Shown piece after piece: positions 25,842 through 34,559 of a DNA stretch of 64,000 bases (the stretch's first letter is position 1; each line of letters opens with the position of its first letter). The DNA is taken from the NCBI RefSeq assembly GCF_000514775.1, contig NZ_KI911467.1, positions 186,001-250,000 of the forward strand. Direction: 5' to 3'. The notes beneath the pieces are model-generated. The model had not been told where the DNA came from, ran no database searches, and worked only from the letters and a program-made list of their open reading frames with translations. This DNA is from Salinispora pacifica CNR114 (GTDB lineage Bacteria > Actinomycetota > Actinomycetes > Mycobacteriales > Micromonosporaceae). The translations under genes and the position numbers were made by a program.

Positions 25842-26816
25842 TCACGCCTCGATCAGCGGCTTCCACCAGGCCCGGTTCTCCCGGTACCAGTCGATGGTGG
25901 CGGCCAGACCCTGATCGAATTCGACGGCGGGTTCCCAGCCGAGGTCGCGCTTTGTTGCCGTGGAGTCGAGGGCGTACCGGCGGTCGTGGCCCTTTCGGTC
26001 GGTCACCGGTGTCACCCGATCCCAACCGACGTTGAATGCGGTGAGTAGCGAGCCGGTCAGTTCCCGGTTGGTCAGGGCAGTGCCCCCGCCGAGGTGGTAC
26101 ACCATTCCGGCCTGGCCGTCCCGCTGCGCCAGCGCGATGCCGCGGCAGTGGTCGTCCACGTGTAGCCAGTCCCGGATGTCGCCGCCGTCACCGTACAGCG
26201 GCAGGTTGTGTCCATCGATAAGGTTGGTGACGAAGCGCGGGATCAGCTTCTCGGGGTGCTGGTAGGGACCGTAGTTGTTGGCGCCCCGGGTGATGACCAC
26301 GTCCAGTCCGTGGGTGCGGTGGTAGGAGAGGGCGAGCAGATCGGCGGCGGCTTTGCTGGCCGAGTACGGGGAACTGGGGTTCAGCGGCGCGGAGGGGGGC
26401 GCCGAGCCCTGGTCGATGGAGCCGTACACCTCGTCGGTGGAGACGTGGAGAAACCGTCCGGTGCGGTGCCGCAGCGCGGCGTCGAGCAGGACACCGGTGC
26501 CGCCCACGTTGGTGCTGACGAACGGGCTGGCGCCATGGATGGAGCGGTCCACGTGGGACTCGGCGGCGAAGTGGACGATGACATCGTGTCCGGCGACGGT
26601 GGCGTCCACCAGCTTCACGTCGCGTACGTCGCCGCGGACGACGTTCAACCGGGGGTCGTTTCGGACGGGGGCGAGGCTGCCGTCGGTGCCGGCGTAGGTG
26701 AACGAGTCGAGCACGGTTACCCGGTCTGGCCGTGGAACTGGTTGTTTGTCGCTGAGTAGCCGGCGCACAAACGCTGAACCGATGAAGCCGGCCCCGCCGG
26801 TGACGAGGATCCTCAC
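25842..26816 (-). CDS. rmlB: second dTDP-glucose 4,6-dehydratase
   Basis: This 324-residue enzyme catalyses the same reaction as the cluster copy at 1.8 kb. NAD motif TGGAGFIGSAFVRR, catalytic STDEVYG and YSASK are intact; the substrate loop reads TRGANNYGPYQ where the cluster copy has TRCTNNYGPYQ. GTG 26816 is chosen because a TACGGT -10 box lies exactly 7 nt upstream (26824-26829 on this strand), suggesting a leaderless transcript. It interrupts the Pup-proteasome locus in antisense orientation between prcA and pafA. It could serve cell-wall or general deoxysugar supply, or belong functionally to the polyketide region. Confidence 0.95.
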   Translation of the reverse strand: MRILVTGGAGFIGSAFVRRLLSDKQPVPRPDRVTVLDSFTYAGTDGSLAPVRNDPRLNVVRGDVRDVKLVDATVAGHDVIVHFAAESHVDRSIHGASPFVSTNVGGTGVLLDAALRHRTGRFLHVSTDEVYGSIDQGSAPPSAPLNPSSPYSASKAAADLLALSYHRTHGLDVVITRGANNYGPYQHPEKLIPRFVTNLIDGHNLPLYGDGGDIRDWLHVDDHCRGIALAQRDGQAGMVYHLGGGTALTNRELTGSLLTAFNVGWDRVTPVTDRKGHDRRYALDSTATKRDLGWEPAVEFDQGLAATIDWYRENRAWWKPLIEA

Positions 26817-26916
26817 GGCTTGTACCGTACCCGGGGCCGGGCCGGCGTGTGCCGTGGTCGACCCCGGAGCCGGCTGGGACGGGTGTGGTGAGCACTGCCC
26901 AGATGTCGCCTTGTGC

Positions 26917-26925
26917 GGCTAGTGT
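26917..26925 (+). promoter_or_regulatory. leaderless-type promoter of pafA with shared GGCTAGTG
   Basis: TAGTGT at 26920-26925 lies 6 nt before the pafA ATG, so transcription would start at or next to the start codon. GCGGCTAGTGT is identical over 11 bp to the arc promoter. Confidence 0.55.
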
Positions 26926-26931
26926 CTCATC

Positions 26932-28290
26932 ATGGAGCGGCGAATCTTCGGCCTCGAGACCGAGTACGGCGTCACCTGCACCTATCGTGGGCAGCGCCGG
27001 TTGTCCCCCGACGAGGTCGCGCGGTACCTGTTCCGGCGGGTGGTGTCGTGGGGTCGGTCGAGCAATGTCTTCCTGCGCAACGGCGCCCGGCTGTACCTGG
27101 ATGTCGGCTCGCACCCGGAGTACGCGACGCCGGAGTGCGACTCGGTGGCCGATCTGGTGGCGCACGACCGCGCCGGCGAGCGGATCCTGGAGGGACTGCT
27201 CGTCGACGCGGAGAAGCGGCTGCACGACGAGGGCATTGCGGGTGAGATCTACCTGTTCAAGAACAACACCGATTCGGCCGGGAACTCGTACGGGTGTCAC
27301 GAGAACTTCCTCGTCTCCCGGCACGGCGAGTTCGGCCGGTTGGCGGATGTGTTGATCCCGTTCCTGGTCACCCGGCAGTTGATCTGTGGTGCGGGGAAGG
27401 TCCTCCAGACGCCGCGGGGGGCGGTCTACTGCCTGTCGCAGCGGGCCGAGCACATCTGGGAGGGGGTCTCCTCGGCGACCACCCGGAGCCGGCCGATCAT
27501 CAACACCCGGGACGAGCCGCACGCGGACGCGGAGCGGTACCGCCGACTGCATGTGATCGTCGGCGACTCGAACATGAACGAGGTCACCACCATGCTGAAG
27601 GTGGGCGCCGCGGACATCGTGCTCCGGATGATCGAGTCCGGGGTGGTGATGCGGGACCTGACGCTGGAGAACCCGATCCGCGCGATCCGCGAGGTGTCGC
27701 ACGACATCACCGGACGACGGAAGGTCCGGCTGGCTTCCGGAAAGGAGATCAGCGCGCTGGAGGTCCAGCAGGAGTATCTGGCGAAGGCCACGGAGTTCGT
27801 CGAGCGGCGCGGCGGCGATCAGACGGCGAAGCGGGTGGTGGAGCTCTGGGGTCGGGTGCTGCGAGCGGTGGAGACCGGTGATCTGGAGCCGGTGTCTCGG
27901 GAGATCGACTGGGTGACCAAGCTACGTCTGATCGAGCGTTATCAACGCAAGCATGAGCTGCCGTTGTCGCATCCGCGGGTGGCGCAGATGGATCTCGCCT
28001 ACCACGACCTCCGTCGCGGCCGGGGTCTGTATGGCCTGCTGGAGCGGCGGGGCCAGGTGGACCGGGCGGCGACCGACCCGGAGATCTTCGAGGCGAAGGA
28101 GACGCCGCCGCAGACTACCCGGGCACGGCTGCGGGGCGAGTTCATCCGGCACGCCCAGGAGAAGCGGCGGGACTTCACCGTTGACTGGGTGCACCTGAAG
28201 CTCAACGACCAGGCGCAGCGCACCGTGTTGTGCAAGGACCCCTTCCGGGCGTACGACGAGCGGGTGGAGCGGCTGATCGCCAGCATGTGA
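26932..28290 (+). CDS. pafA: Pup--protein ligase
   Basis: This 452-residue ligase activates the C-terminal glutamate of Pup with ATP and attaches it to substrate lysines. It shares the Dop fold: MERRIFGLETEYGVTC with the metal-binding Glu pair, the catalytic Asp in NGARLYLDVGSHPEYAT, and YLFKNNTDSAGNSYGCHEN. It lacks the loop insertion of Dop. No ribosome-binding site is seen, and the -10 box is 6 nt upstream, consistent with a leaderless mRNA. It is separated from prcA by the antisense rmlB copy. Confidence 0.97.
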   Translation: MERRIFGLETEYGVTCTYRGQRRLSPDEVARYLFRRVVSWGRSSNVFLRNGARLYLDVGSHPEYATPECDSVADLVAHDRAGERILEGLLVDAEKRLHDEGIAGEIYLFKNNTDSAGNSYGCHENFLVSRHGEFGRLADVLIPFLVTRQLICGAGKVLQTPRGAVYCLSQRAEHIWEGVSSATTRSRPIINTRDEPHADAERYRRLHVIVGDSNMNEVTTMLKVGAADIVLRMIESGVVMRDLTLENPIRAIREVSHDITGRRKVRLASGKEISALEVQQEYLAKATEFVERRGGDQTAKRVVELWGRVLRAVETGDLEPVSREIDWVTKLRLIERYQRKHELPLSHPRVAQMDLAYHDLRRGRGLYGLLERRGQVDRAATDPEIFEAKETPPQTTRARLRGEFIRHAQEKRRDFTVDWVHLKLNDQAQRTVLCKDPFRAYDERVERLIASM

Positions 28291-28343
28291 GCGCGACGGG
28301 CGCGGATGAGTCGCCCGGCGGTGCCGGGTAGGCTGGCCACGCC

Positions 28344-28529
28344 ATGATGTCAAGTCACCCGGGCGGTTCCGGCTCCGAGAAGCAGAGCTGGACCGAGCGC
28401 CGCCGCCAGAAGATTCGTGCCGAGATCGAGCGCAACCGCCGCGGCGAGTACACCGTGCCCACCTGGGTGCTGGCGCTCGCCCTGGCCGCGATGGTGGTGG
28501 CGTGTGCCCTACTGGTGATCTTGGCCTGA
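28344..28529 (+). CDS. small single-pass membrane protein
   Basis: This 61-residue protein has a charged N-terminal half (QSWTERRRQKIRAEIERNRR) and one C-terminal membrane helix (VPTWVLALALAAMVVACALL). The likely topology is N-terminus in the cytoplasm. TAGGCT at 28329-28334 is a candidate -10 box 9 nt before ATG 28344; a second ATG follows at 28347. It is 53 nt downstream of pafA on the same strand. No function is known to me. Confidence 0.72.
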   Translation: MMSSHPGGSGSEKQSWTERRRQKIRAEIERNRRGEYTVPTWVLALALAAMVVACALLVILA

Positions 28530-28536
28530 GCGGCGG

Positions 28537-29622
28537 TCAGCGGGCGAGGCGCGCGGCGTGCCGCCCCGCCGCGGCGGCGGCGAGGAAGTAGGCGTGGTCC
28601 GCGTCCAGACCACGACCCATCGTCGACAGCGGCACCGGGCTGGCCCGCAGCGCGGCGTCGAGGCCGGTCACCGGCACCCGACGCACCTGGTGCCGAGCGG
28701 TGAGCGGGGCCAGCGCCGCCTCGACCGCCGTGGCCAGCGCCGGGTCGAGTTGGTCCGGTACGACCAAGTCGGCGGAGGCCAGGGCTACCCGGCCGTACGC
28801 GGTCAGGCTGTGGTGGGAGACGCCGTGGTGTCGGGGGCGGGGGTCCGCGGCGGAAATGCGGAGGGAACCGACCGGCCGCCCGCCCAGTGCGGCGATCGCG
28901 TTGACCGCCTCGCCGACCGCCACCCCGGAGAAGCCCCAGCGGGTGCCGGTACCGAGGTTGCCGGGGCCCTGGGCGACGACGGCCAGGTCGGCGTGGAGCA
29001 CATGCCGCGCGGCGAGCAGGCCGGAGTGTAGGGTGCTCGCCTCCAGGTCGCCGCCGAACGCCTGCCCCACGCTGATCGTGCCGGCGAGGTGTCCGCGGAG
29101 CTCGGCGAGGGTGCGGGAGAACCACGCCGGCAGCGCGCCCCCATCGGTGAGCAGGTACGCCACCCGTGCGTCGGGTGCGTCGGCGCGGATCCCGGCGAGT
29201 ACCGCCGGGAGAGCGGAGTGTAGGTCGGCGGTGACCACGGGTAGGCCGCCCAGGTCGTCGGCGTCGGCGAGGGCCGCCCGGTGCGGGGAGGCCTCCTCGT
29301 CCACGCCGAGCAGGATCGGCTGTAGCGGGGTGTAGCGCGCTTTGACCAGGTGGCCGCCGGCCCGATTGTCCGCCGGTGCGGGCGGGTCCGGTGGCAGCCG
29401 GTCCGGCAGGGCCACGACCAGGGCGTAGCCGCCGGTGCCGAGGCCCATCAGCAGGGCGCCGACGTTGAGCAGCACCCGATCGCCGACGCGTGGTCGACCC
29501 ACCAACTCAGGGTAGGCGAGCGCGCGCATCGTCGAGTCGTCGGGGAGGGTGACGGCCAACTCGACCGCGCCGCTCCACTCCCGTCGGACCGCCGTTACCG
29601 TTCCCGACCGCCAGCGCACCAT
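28537..29622 (-). CDS. conserved actinobacterial protein, DUF3866-type
   Basis: This 361-residue soluble protein begins MVRWRSGTVTAVRREWSGAV and appears to belong to the family annotated DUF3866; the assignment is from recall of the pattern. It contains the repeatedly conserved block VVAQGPGNLGTGTRWGFSG and an acidic VDEEASPH segment. No enzymatic motif is certain. The ATG has a TAGCGT -10 box 7 nt upstream and no ribosome-binding site. It diverges from pafB, and both promoters contain GCTAGCGTCG. Confidence 0.82.
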   Translation of the reverse strand: MVRWRSGTVTAVRREWSGAVELAVTLPDDSTMRALAYPELVGRPRVGDRVLLNVGALLMGLGTGGYALVVALPDRLPPDPPAPADNRAGGHLVKARYTPLQPILLGVDEEASPHRAALADADDLGGLPVVTADLHSALPAVLAGIRADAPDARVAYLLTDGGALPAWFSRTLAELRGHLAGTISVGQAFGGDLEASTLHSGLLAARHVLHADLAVVAQGPGNLGTGTRWGFSGVAVGEAVNAIAALGGRPVGSLRISAADPRPRHHGVSHHSLTAYGRVALASADLVVPDQLDPALATAVEAALAPLTARHQVRRVPVTGLDAALRASPVPLSTMGRGLDADHAYFLAAAAAGRHAARLAR

Positions 29623-29773
29623 GCGCGCGACGCTAGCGGTCGCGCCGGGTGGGCCCGGCGTCCGGGGTGCCCTGGGCGGCGGGCCCCCGCCGGACCGGTC
29701 CCGGTGACCGACCGGGCGAGACGCGCGGCGTATAGGTACATGTGTTCGCAGCGTTGGCTGCTAGCGTCGTACC

Positions 29774-30766
29774 GTGTCGCGGACCCGTACCGAACGCCTG
29801 GTCAACCTGGTGATCTGTCTCCTGTCCACGCGACGGTTCCTGACCGCCGTGCAGATCGCCGCGACCGTGCCCGGCTACCAGCATGATCCGCACGATGTGC
29901 GGGACCACGAGGCGTTCCAACGCAAGTTTGAGCGGGACAAGGCCGAGCTGCGCGAGCTCGGTGTCCCGCTGGAGACCGGGACGGCCAGCGCCTTCGACCT
30001 CGAGCCGGGCTATCGCATCGCCCGCCGGCAGTATGCGTTGCCCGAGATCCCGCTGGAGCCGGACGAGGCCGCGGCGGTCGGCATCGCCGCCCGGCTGTGG
30101 CAGCACGCTGGTCTGGCCGCCGCCGCGTCGTCCGGGTTGGCGAAGCTGCGCGCGGCCGGCGTTGACGTGGACCCACAGGCCACGCTCGGGCTGGAGCCGA
30201 TGGTGACCGTCGATCCGGCCTTCGCGCCGCTGACCGCGGCGGCCCGGGACCGCCGCGAGGTGGCCTTCGACTATCGGGTGCCGGACCGGGACGAGCCGTC
30301 TGCCCGCCGACTGCAGCCGTGGGGGGTGGTCTGCTGGCGGGGCCGGTGGTACGTGGTGGGGCATGACCTGGATCGGGCCGCCGCCCGCTGTTTCCGCCTC
30401 TCCCGGGTGGTGGGGGCGGTTCGGACGGTGGGCCCGTCGGGGGCGTATGAGCCGCCGGCCGAGGTGGACCTGATCAGCTATGTCGCTCGCTCGTCCGGTC
30501 CGGTGGAGCGGACCGGACGCGCCCGGGTGCTCGTCGCGCCCCACCGGGCCGCCGGGCTGCGCCGGTGGGCGGTGGAGACGACCTCGGGCTCTACCGGTGA
30601 CCAGCTCGTCCTGCCGTACGCGGATCCGGAGGCGCTCGCCGGCCAGCTCGTCGGCTACGGCCCGGACGTGCGGGTGCTCGACCCGCCGGAGGTGCGGGAG
30701 GCGGTCATCCAGCGACTCAAGGAGTTCGCCGCGCGCCACGACGTCGTTGCTGGGAGTGCCCGATGA
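29774..30766 (+). CDS. pafB: WYL-domain transcriptional regulator PafB
   Basis: This 330-residue regulator acts with PafC as a heterodimer that activates the LexA-independent DNA-damage response. The N-terminal winged helix (VNLVICLLSTRRFLTAVQIA) is followed by a WYL domain (RRLQPWGVVCWRGRWYVVGHD) and a C-terminal extension. GTG 29774 has a TAGCGT -10 box 6 nt upstream and no ribosome-binding site. The stop overlaps the pafC start by 4 nt. The gene name recalls its linkage to pafA, which holds here. Confidence 0.94.
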   Translation: MSRTRTERLVNLVICLLSTRRFLTAVQIAATVPGYQHDPHDVRDHEAFQRKFERDKAELRELGVPLETGTASAFDLEPGYRIARRQYALPEIPLEPDEAAAVGIAARLWQHAGLAAAASSGLAKLRAAGVDVDPQATLGLEPMVTVDPAFAPLTAAARDRREVAFDYRVPDRDEPSARRLQPWGVVCWRGRWYVVGHDLDRAAARCFRLSRVVGAVRTVGPSGAYEPPAEVDLISYVARSSGPVERTGRARVLVAPHRAAGLRRWAVETTSGSTGDQLVLPYADPEALAGQLVGYGPDVRVLDPPEVREAVIQRLKEFAARHDVVAGSAR

Positions 30767-31776
30767 CCGGGTCGGCCCGGCCCGGGTCCCGTACCTCGGC
30801 GGACCGGTTGGCCCGGCTGCTCAACCTGGTGCCCTTCCTGTTGGCCCGGCCCGGCATCGAGATCGCCGAGGCCGCGGGTGACCTTGGGGTGACCGAGCGG
30901 CAGCTGCGGGAGGATCTGGAGCTGCTCTGGGTGTGCGGGCTGCCGGGTTACGGCCCGGGGGATCTGATCGACATGGCCTTCGACGGCGACCGGGTGACGA
31001 TCACCTACGACGCCGGCATTGATCGGCCGTTGCGGCTGACTCCCGACGAGGCCCTCGCGCTGGTCGTGGCGCTGCGCATGCTGGCGGAGACGCCGGGGGT
31101 GGCCAACCGGGAAGCGGTGGAGCGGGCCCTGGTCAAGATCGAGAATGCCGCGGGTGACCGGTTCGGCACCCCGGTCGCGGTACGGCTGCCGGCGGACAAC
31201 CACCGGGTGGCGGAGCTGCGGGCGGCGGTGGAGAGCGGCCGGGCGCTGCGGATCACCTACTATTCGGTGGCCCGGGACGAGACGATCGAGCGGACCGTTG
31301 ACCCCCTGCGAATGCTCGTCATCGGTGGCCGGGCGTACCTGGAGGCCTGGTGCCGCCGGGCGGAGGGGATGCGAATGTTCCGGGTCGACCGGATCGACGC
31401 GGTGACCCGGTTGGACGAGCCGGCGCGGGTGCCGGCGCAGGCGGTGCCGCACGACCTCACCGGCGGTGCGTTCCGGCCCACGGCGGACCTGCCGCTGGTC
31501 ACCCTGCGCATTGGTCGGAGCGAGCGGTGGATCACCGAGTACTACCCGTGTGAGCGGGTCGAGTCAGGCGAGGGCGAGTGGCTGGTCTCGCTCCGGGTCA
31601 CCGACCTGGACTGGGCCCGCCGCTTCGTGTTGGGCCTGGGCCCGGAGGTCACCGTGGTGGCGCCGGCGGAGCTGGCCGCACAGGTGCACGCCGCGGCGAC
31701 CGCAGCCCTCGCGGCGTACGCCACCCCGCCGCCGGGCGCGGTGGCCGACCCGGCGACGGCGTCAGCGGGCCAGTAG
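30763..31776 (+). CDS. pafC: WYL-domain transcriptional regulator PafC
   Basis: This 337-residue partner of PafB has the same plan: a winged helix near RLARLLNLVPFLLARPGI, a WYL domain around ITYYSVARDETIERTVDPLR, and a WCX-type C-terminal domain. The ATG overlaps the pafB stop (ATGA), which gives coupled synthesis of the two subunits. The last ~30 residues are an Ala/Pro-rich tail. Confidence 0.93.
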   Translation: MTGSARPGSRTSADRLARLLNLVPFLLARPGIEIAEAAGDLGVTERQLREDLELLWVCGLPGYGPGDLIDMAFDGDRVTITYDAGIDRPLRLTPDEALALVVALRMLAETPGVANREAVERALVKIENAAGDRFGTPVAVRLPADNHRVAELRAAVESGRALRITYYSVARDETIERTVDPLRMLVIGGRAYLEAWCRRAEGMRMFRVDRIDAVTRLDEPARVPAQAVPHDLTGGAFRPTADLPLVTLRIGRSERWITEYYPCERVESGEGEWLVSLRVTDLDWARRFVLGLGPEVTVVAPAELAAQVHAAATAALAAYATPPPGAVADPATASAGQ

Positions 31777-31786
31777 GCTGGGTGCC

Positions 31787-32035
31787 GTGGTGGTGTGGAT
31801 CGTGGTCGCGCTGGTGCTGCTCCCGTTCGTGCTGCTCGGGCTGGCCGTGCGGCCGGTGTTGACCCGGCTGCGTCGGCTGCGTCGGGCCGCGGTGGCGTTG
31901 CAACAGCACGCCGATGAGGCCGCGGCGCTCCAGACGACCGCGGTGGCGCTGCAGGCGCGGGCCGAGGGGCTGCAGGAGCAGTTGGCGACCATCCAGCACC
32001 GGGCCGCAGCGGTCCGGTTCCGCCGCGGCGGGTAG
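31787..32035 (+). CDS. small membrane-anchored coiled-coil protein
   Basis: This 82-residue protein has one N-terminal membrane helix (VVVWIVVALVLLPFVLLGLA) and then a basic linker and an alanine/glutamine-rich helix with heptad character (LQTTAVALQARAEGLQEQL). The start is one of three successive GTG codons; the first, at 31787, lies 7 nt after the -10 box TAGGCT (31774-31779). It follows pafC by 10 nt. The function is unknown; the position between pafC and tatA is the main clue. Confidence 0.75.
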   Translation: MVVWIVVALVLLPFVLLGLAVRPVLTRLRRLRRAAVALQQHADEAAALQTTAVALQARAEGLQEQLATIQHRAAAVRFRRGG

Positions 32036-32079
32036 CAACCGCGCCGCCCCGGCGGCCCGGGTCGGGGCGAAGCGGCCTG

Positions 32080-32107
32080 TTGGGGACATCCGCGGTTGGC
32101 TTAGACT
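32080..32107 (+). promoter_or_regulatory. sigma-A-like promoter for tatA-tatC
   Basis: TTGGGG (32080-32085) and TAGACT (32102-32107) are separated by 16 nt. The tatA ATG is at 32216, leaving a leader of about 100 nt. Confidence 0.5.
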
Positions 32108-32215
32108 TCACCCAGCCGGCATGGTCCCGTAGCGCCCAGCGGGTGGCAACGCCGCCGGACGCACGTACGATGGCTGCGACACCACCTGCCCGACACCGAG
32201 AGACCGGAGCTTCCC

Positions 32216-32521
32216 ATGGGTGCCCTAAGGCCATGGCACATCGCCGTACTCGTGGTCGTGCTGATCCTGCTCTTCGGCGCGAAGCGGCTCCCCGACGCGG
32301 CCCGCTCGCTGGGCCGTTCGCTGCGGATCATCAAGGCCGAGACGAAGAGCCTGCACGACGACGACCGTGACCTGGCCGAGAAGGCCGACGCCCAGGCTGG
32401 CTACCAGCCGATGCCGCCGCAGGTGCAGCAGGGGCAGCCCTACCCTCAGCAGCCGTCCTACCCCGCCCCGCCGCAGCAGCAGCCGGTCGTTGACCCGGTG
32501 CAGCGCACCCGCGACAACTGA
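32216..32521 (+). CDS. tatA: Sec-independent translocase subunit TatA
   Basis: This 101-residue pore subunit exports folded proteins with twin-arginine signals. It has one N-terminal membrane helix (WHIAVLVVVLILLFGAKRLP), the conserved FGAKRLP hinge and an amphipathic helix (DAARSLGRSLRIIKAETKSL). The C-terminal tail is rich in Pro and Gln and probably disordered. tatC follows after 18 nt, giving the usual actinobacterial tatAC pair. Confidence 0.95.
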   Translation: MGALRPWHIAVLVVVLILLFGAKRLPDAARSLGRSLRIIKAETKSLHDDDRDLAEKADAQAGYQPMPPQVQQGQPYPQQPSYPAPPQQQPVVDPVQRTRDN

Positions 32522-32539
32522 TCGAGGGGCCCGACCACC

Positions 32540-33490
32540 GTGGCCTTCGCCCTGCGTAAACGCGGCCCGAGTAGTTTCCAGCGGGCCTCGGAAGGCTCGA
32601 TGACGCTGGTCGAGCACGTCCGTGAGCTGCGCAACCGGCTGTTCAAGGCGTCGCTGGCGATCCTGGTCGGCTTCGGCATCGGCCTCTGGCTCGCCGGGCC
32701 GGTGCGCGGCATCCTGCAGCGGCCCTACTGCGAGCTTCCCCAGGCGCAGACCACCGACGGCGCCTGCGACTTCGTGCAGCTCGGCCCGGCTGACCTGTTC
32801 CTGCTCAACCTCAAGATCGGTCTGTGGGTGGGGTTGATCCTCGCCGCACCGGTCTGGCTGTACCAGCTGTGGGCCTTCATCGCCCCCGGTCTGCACAAGC
32901 ACGAGCGGCGCTACGCCTACGCCTTTACCGCGCTCGCCGCGCCGCTGTTCGCCGCCGGCGCGGTGCTGGCGTACTTCGTGACCTCCAAGGGCCTGGAGTT
33001 CCTGCTTCAGGTCTCCGGCCCCGAGATCAATACCACTCTCGACATCACCCGGTACATCTCGTTCGTCACCAACCTGATCCTGCTGTTCGGGGTGGCGTTC
33101 GAGTTCCCGCTGATCGTGTTGATGCTCAACTTCGTCGGCGTTGCCAGCGCGAAGCGGTTGCTGGGCTGGTGGCGGGTGGCGGTGTTCGTGTTCTTCGCCT
33201 TCGCGGCGGTGGTCACGCCCACGCCCGACCCGTTCGGTATGACCGCGTTGGCGTTGTGCCTGTGTGCCCTCTACTTCGCGGCCGTCGGTGTCGCGTTCCT
33301 CAACGACAAACGTCGGGGCCGAGGCAAGGAGACCTACGCCGGCCTCGCCGACGACGAGGCGTCGCCGCTGACGGAGGGGAGTGACCCGATCGAGGCGAGC
33401 GCCCCGGTTGGGGCGCCGGAGTCGATCGCGGAGCCGGAGCCGGTCGCCAAGCCCACGCCGATCGAGCGCCGTTACGACGACATGACCTGA
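32540..33490 (+). CDS. tatC: Sec-independent translocase subunit TatC
   Basis: This 316-residue protein is the twin-arginine signal receptor. It has six membrane segments and the family marks SMTLVEHVRELRNRL (conserved Glu in the N-terminal loop) and FGVAFEFPLIVLML. A charged, low-complexity C-terminal tail of about 50 residues follows the last helix. The GTG start at 32540 lies 18 nt after tatA. Confidence 0.96.
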   Translation: MAFALRKRGPSSFQRASEGSMTLVEHVRELRNRLFKASLAILVGFGIGLWLAGPVRGILQRPYCELPQAQTTDGACDFVQLGPADLFLLNLKIGLWVGLILAAPVWLYQLWAFIAPGLHKHERRYAYAFTALAAPLFAAGAVLAYFVTSKGLEFLLQVSGPEINTTLDITRYISFVTNLILLFGVAFEFPLIVLMLNFVGVASAKRLLGWWRVAVFVFFAFAAVVTPTPDPFGMTALALCLCALYFAAVGVAFLNDKRRGRGKETYAGLADDEASPLTEGSDPIEASAPVGAPESIAEPEPVAKPTPIERRYDDMT

Positions 33491-33565
33491 CGCTGGCGTC
33501 CCCCTGCCCCAGCGGTGTCGGGTTGGGGGGTGCGTCCCCGGTCCCGGCCCGGTACGGTGCACGCC

Positions 33566-34486
33566 GTGACCGCAGTCGATTCCACCGGTGCCGGTCCTCC
33601 GGTCGCCGTCCTGGCCAACCCGAGCGCCGGCCGGGGGCGCCACCGCGGGCTACTACCCACTGTGGTGCACCGGCTGGCTGCCGGTGGCCACCCGGTGCGG
33701 TTGCTTGAAACGGGGACCCCGGCGCAGGCGCAGGCGGCCTGTCGCGCGGCGGTGGCCGACGGCGCGGTAGCGCTGGTCGCGGTCGGGGGTGATGGCACCG
33801 CGCACCTGGCGCTACAGGCGGTGGCGGGAACGCCGGTGCCGTTCGCGGTGGTTCCGACGGGGACCGGGAACGACTTCGCCGGTGACGCCGGCTTCCCGGC
33901 CGACCCCCTCGCCGCGGCCGACGTGATCGCCGCCGCGCTGCGGCACGGCCGCTCCCAGCCGATCGACCTGGCTCGTATCACCGCGGCGGACGGCACGCAG
34001 CGGTGGTACGGGGCGGTTCTCGCCGCCGGCATCGACGCCATCATCAACGAGCGGGCCAACCGGCTGCGGTGGCCCCGTGGCCCGCGCCGCTATGACCTGG
34101 CGATCCTGGTGGAGCTGGCCCGGCTGCGGCCCCGCCGTTACACGTTGCGCCTGGACGGGGTGACCCACGAGCTGGACGCCGTGTTGGTGGCGGTCGGCAA
34201 CTGCGCCCGCTACGGCGGTGGGATGCGGATCTGCCCCGCCGCCGACCCGACCGACGGGCTGCTCGACGTCGTGGTCGGCGGGCGGTTCAACCGGCGGACG
34301 CTGCTGCGGATCAAACGCCGAATCTATCCGGGTACGCACGTTGACCACCCGCTGGTCCGTAGCTTCCGGGCGCGGACCGTGGAGGTGGCCGCCGCGGGCA
34401 TCACCGGCTACGCCGACGGGGAACCGGTGGCCGAGTTGCCGGTGACGATCACCGCGGCCCCGGCGGCGGTGCGGCTGCTGCGCTGA
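33566..34486 (+). CDS. diacylglycerol kinase-family lipid kinase
   Basis: This 306-residue protein has the DAGK catalytic domain: NPSAGRGRHR near residue 20, the nucleotide motif GGDGT at residues 74-78, and PTGTGNDFA. The family phosphorylates diacylglycerol or related lipids; YegS-type lipid kinase is an alternative name. GTG 33566 is chosen since TACGGT (33553-33558) lies 7 nt upstream. The gene starts 75 nt after tatC. Confidence 0.9.
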   Translation: MTAVDSTGAGPPVAVLANPSAGRGRHRGLLPTVVHRLAAGGHPVRLLETGTPAQAQAACRAAVADGAVALVAVGGDGTAHLALQAVAGTPVPFAVVPTGTGNDFAGDAGFPADPLAAADVIAAALRHGRSQPIDLARITAADGTQRWYGAVLAAGIDAIINERANRLRWPRGPRRYDLAILVELARLRPRRYTLRLDGVTHELDAVLVAVGNCARYGGGMRICPAADPTDGLLDVVVGGRFNRRTLLRIKRRIYPGTHVDHPLVRSFRARTVEVAAAGITGYADGEPVAELPVTITAAPAAVRLLR

Positions 34487-34559
34487 TCGCCGGTCAGCCC
34501 GGCCCAAGCTCCAGCCCCGCCCCGCCCGCCCCGTAGCCCGGTAGCCCGGCACGGCCCGG

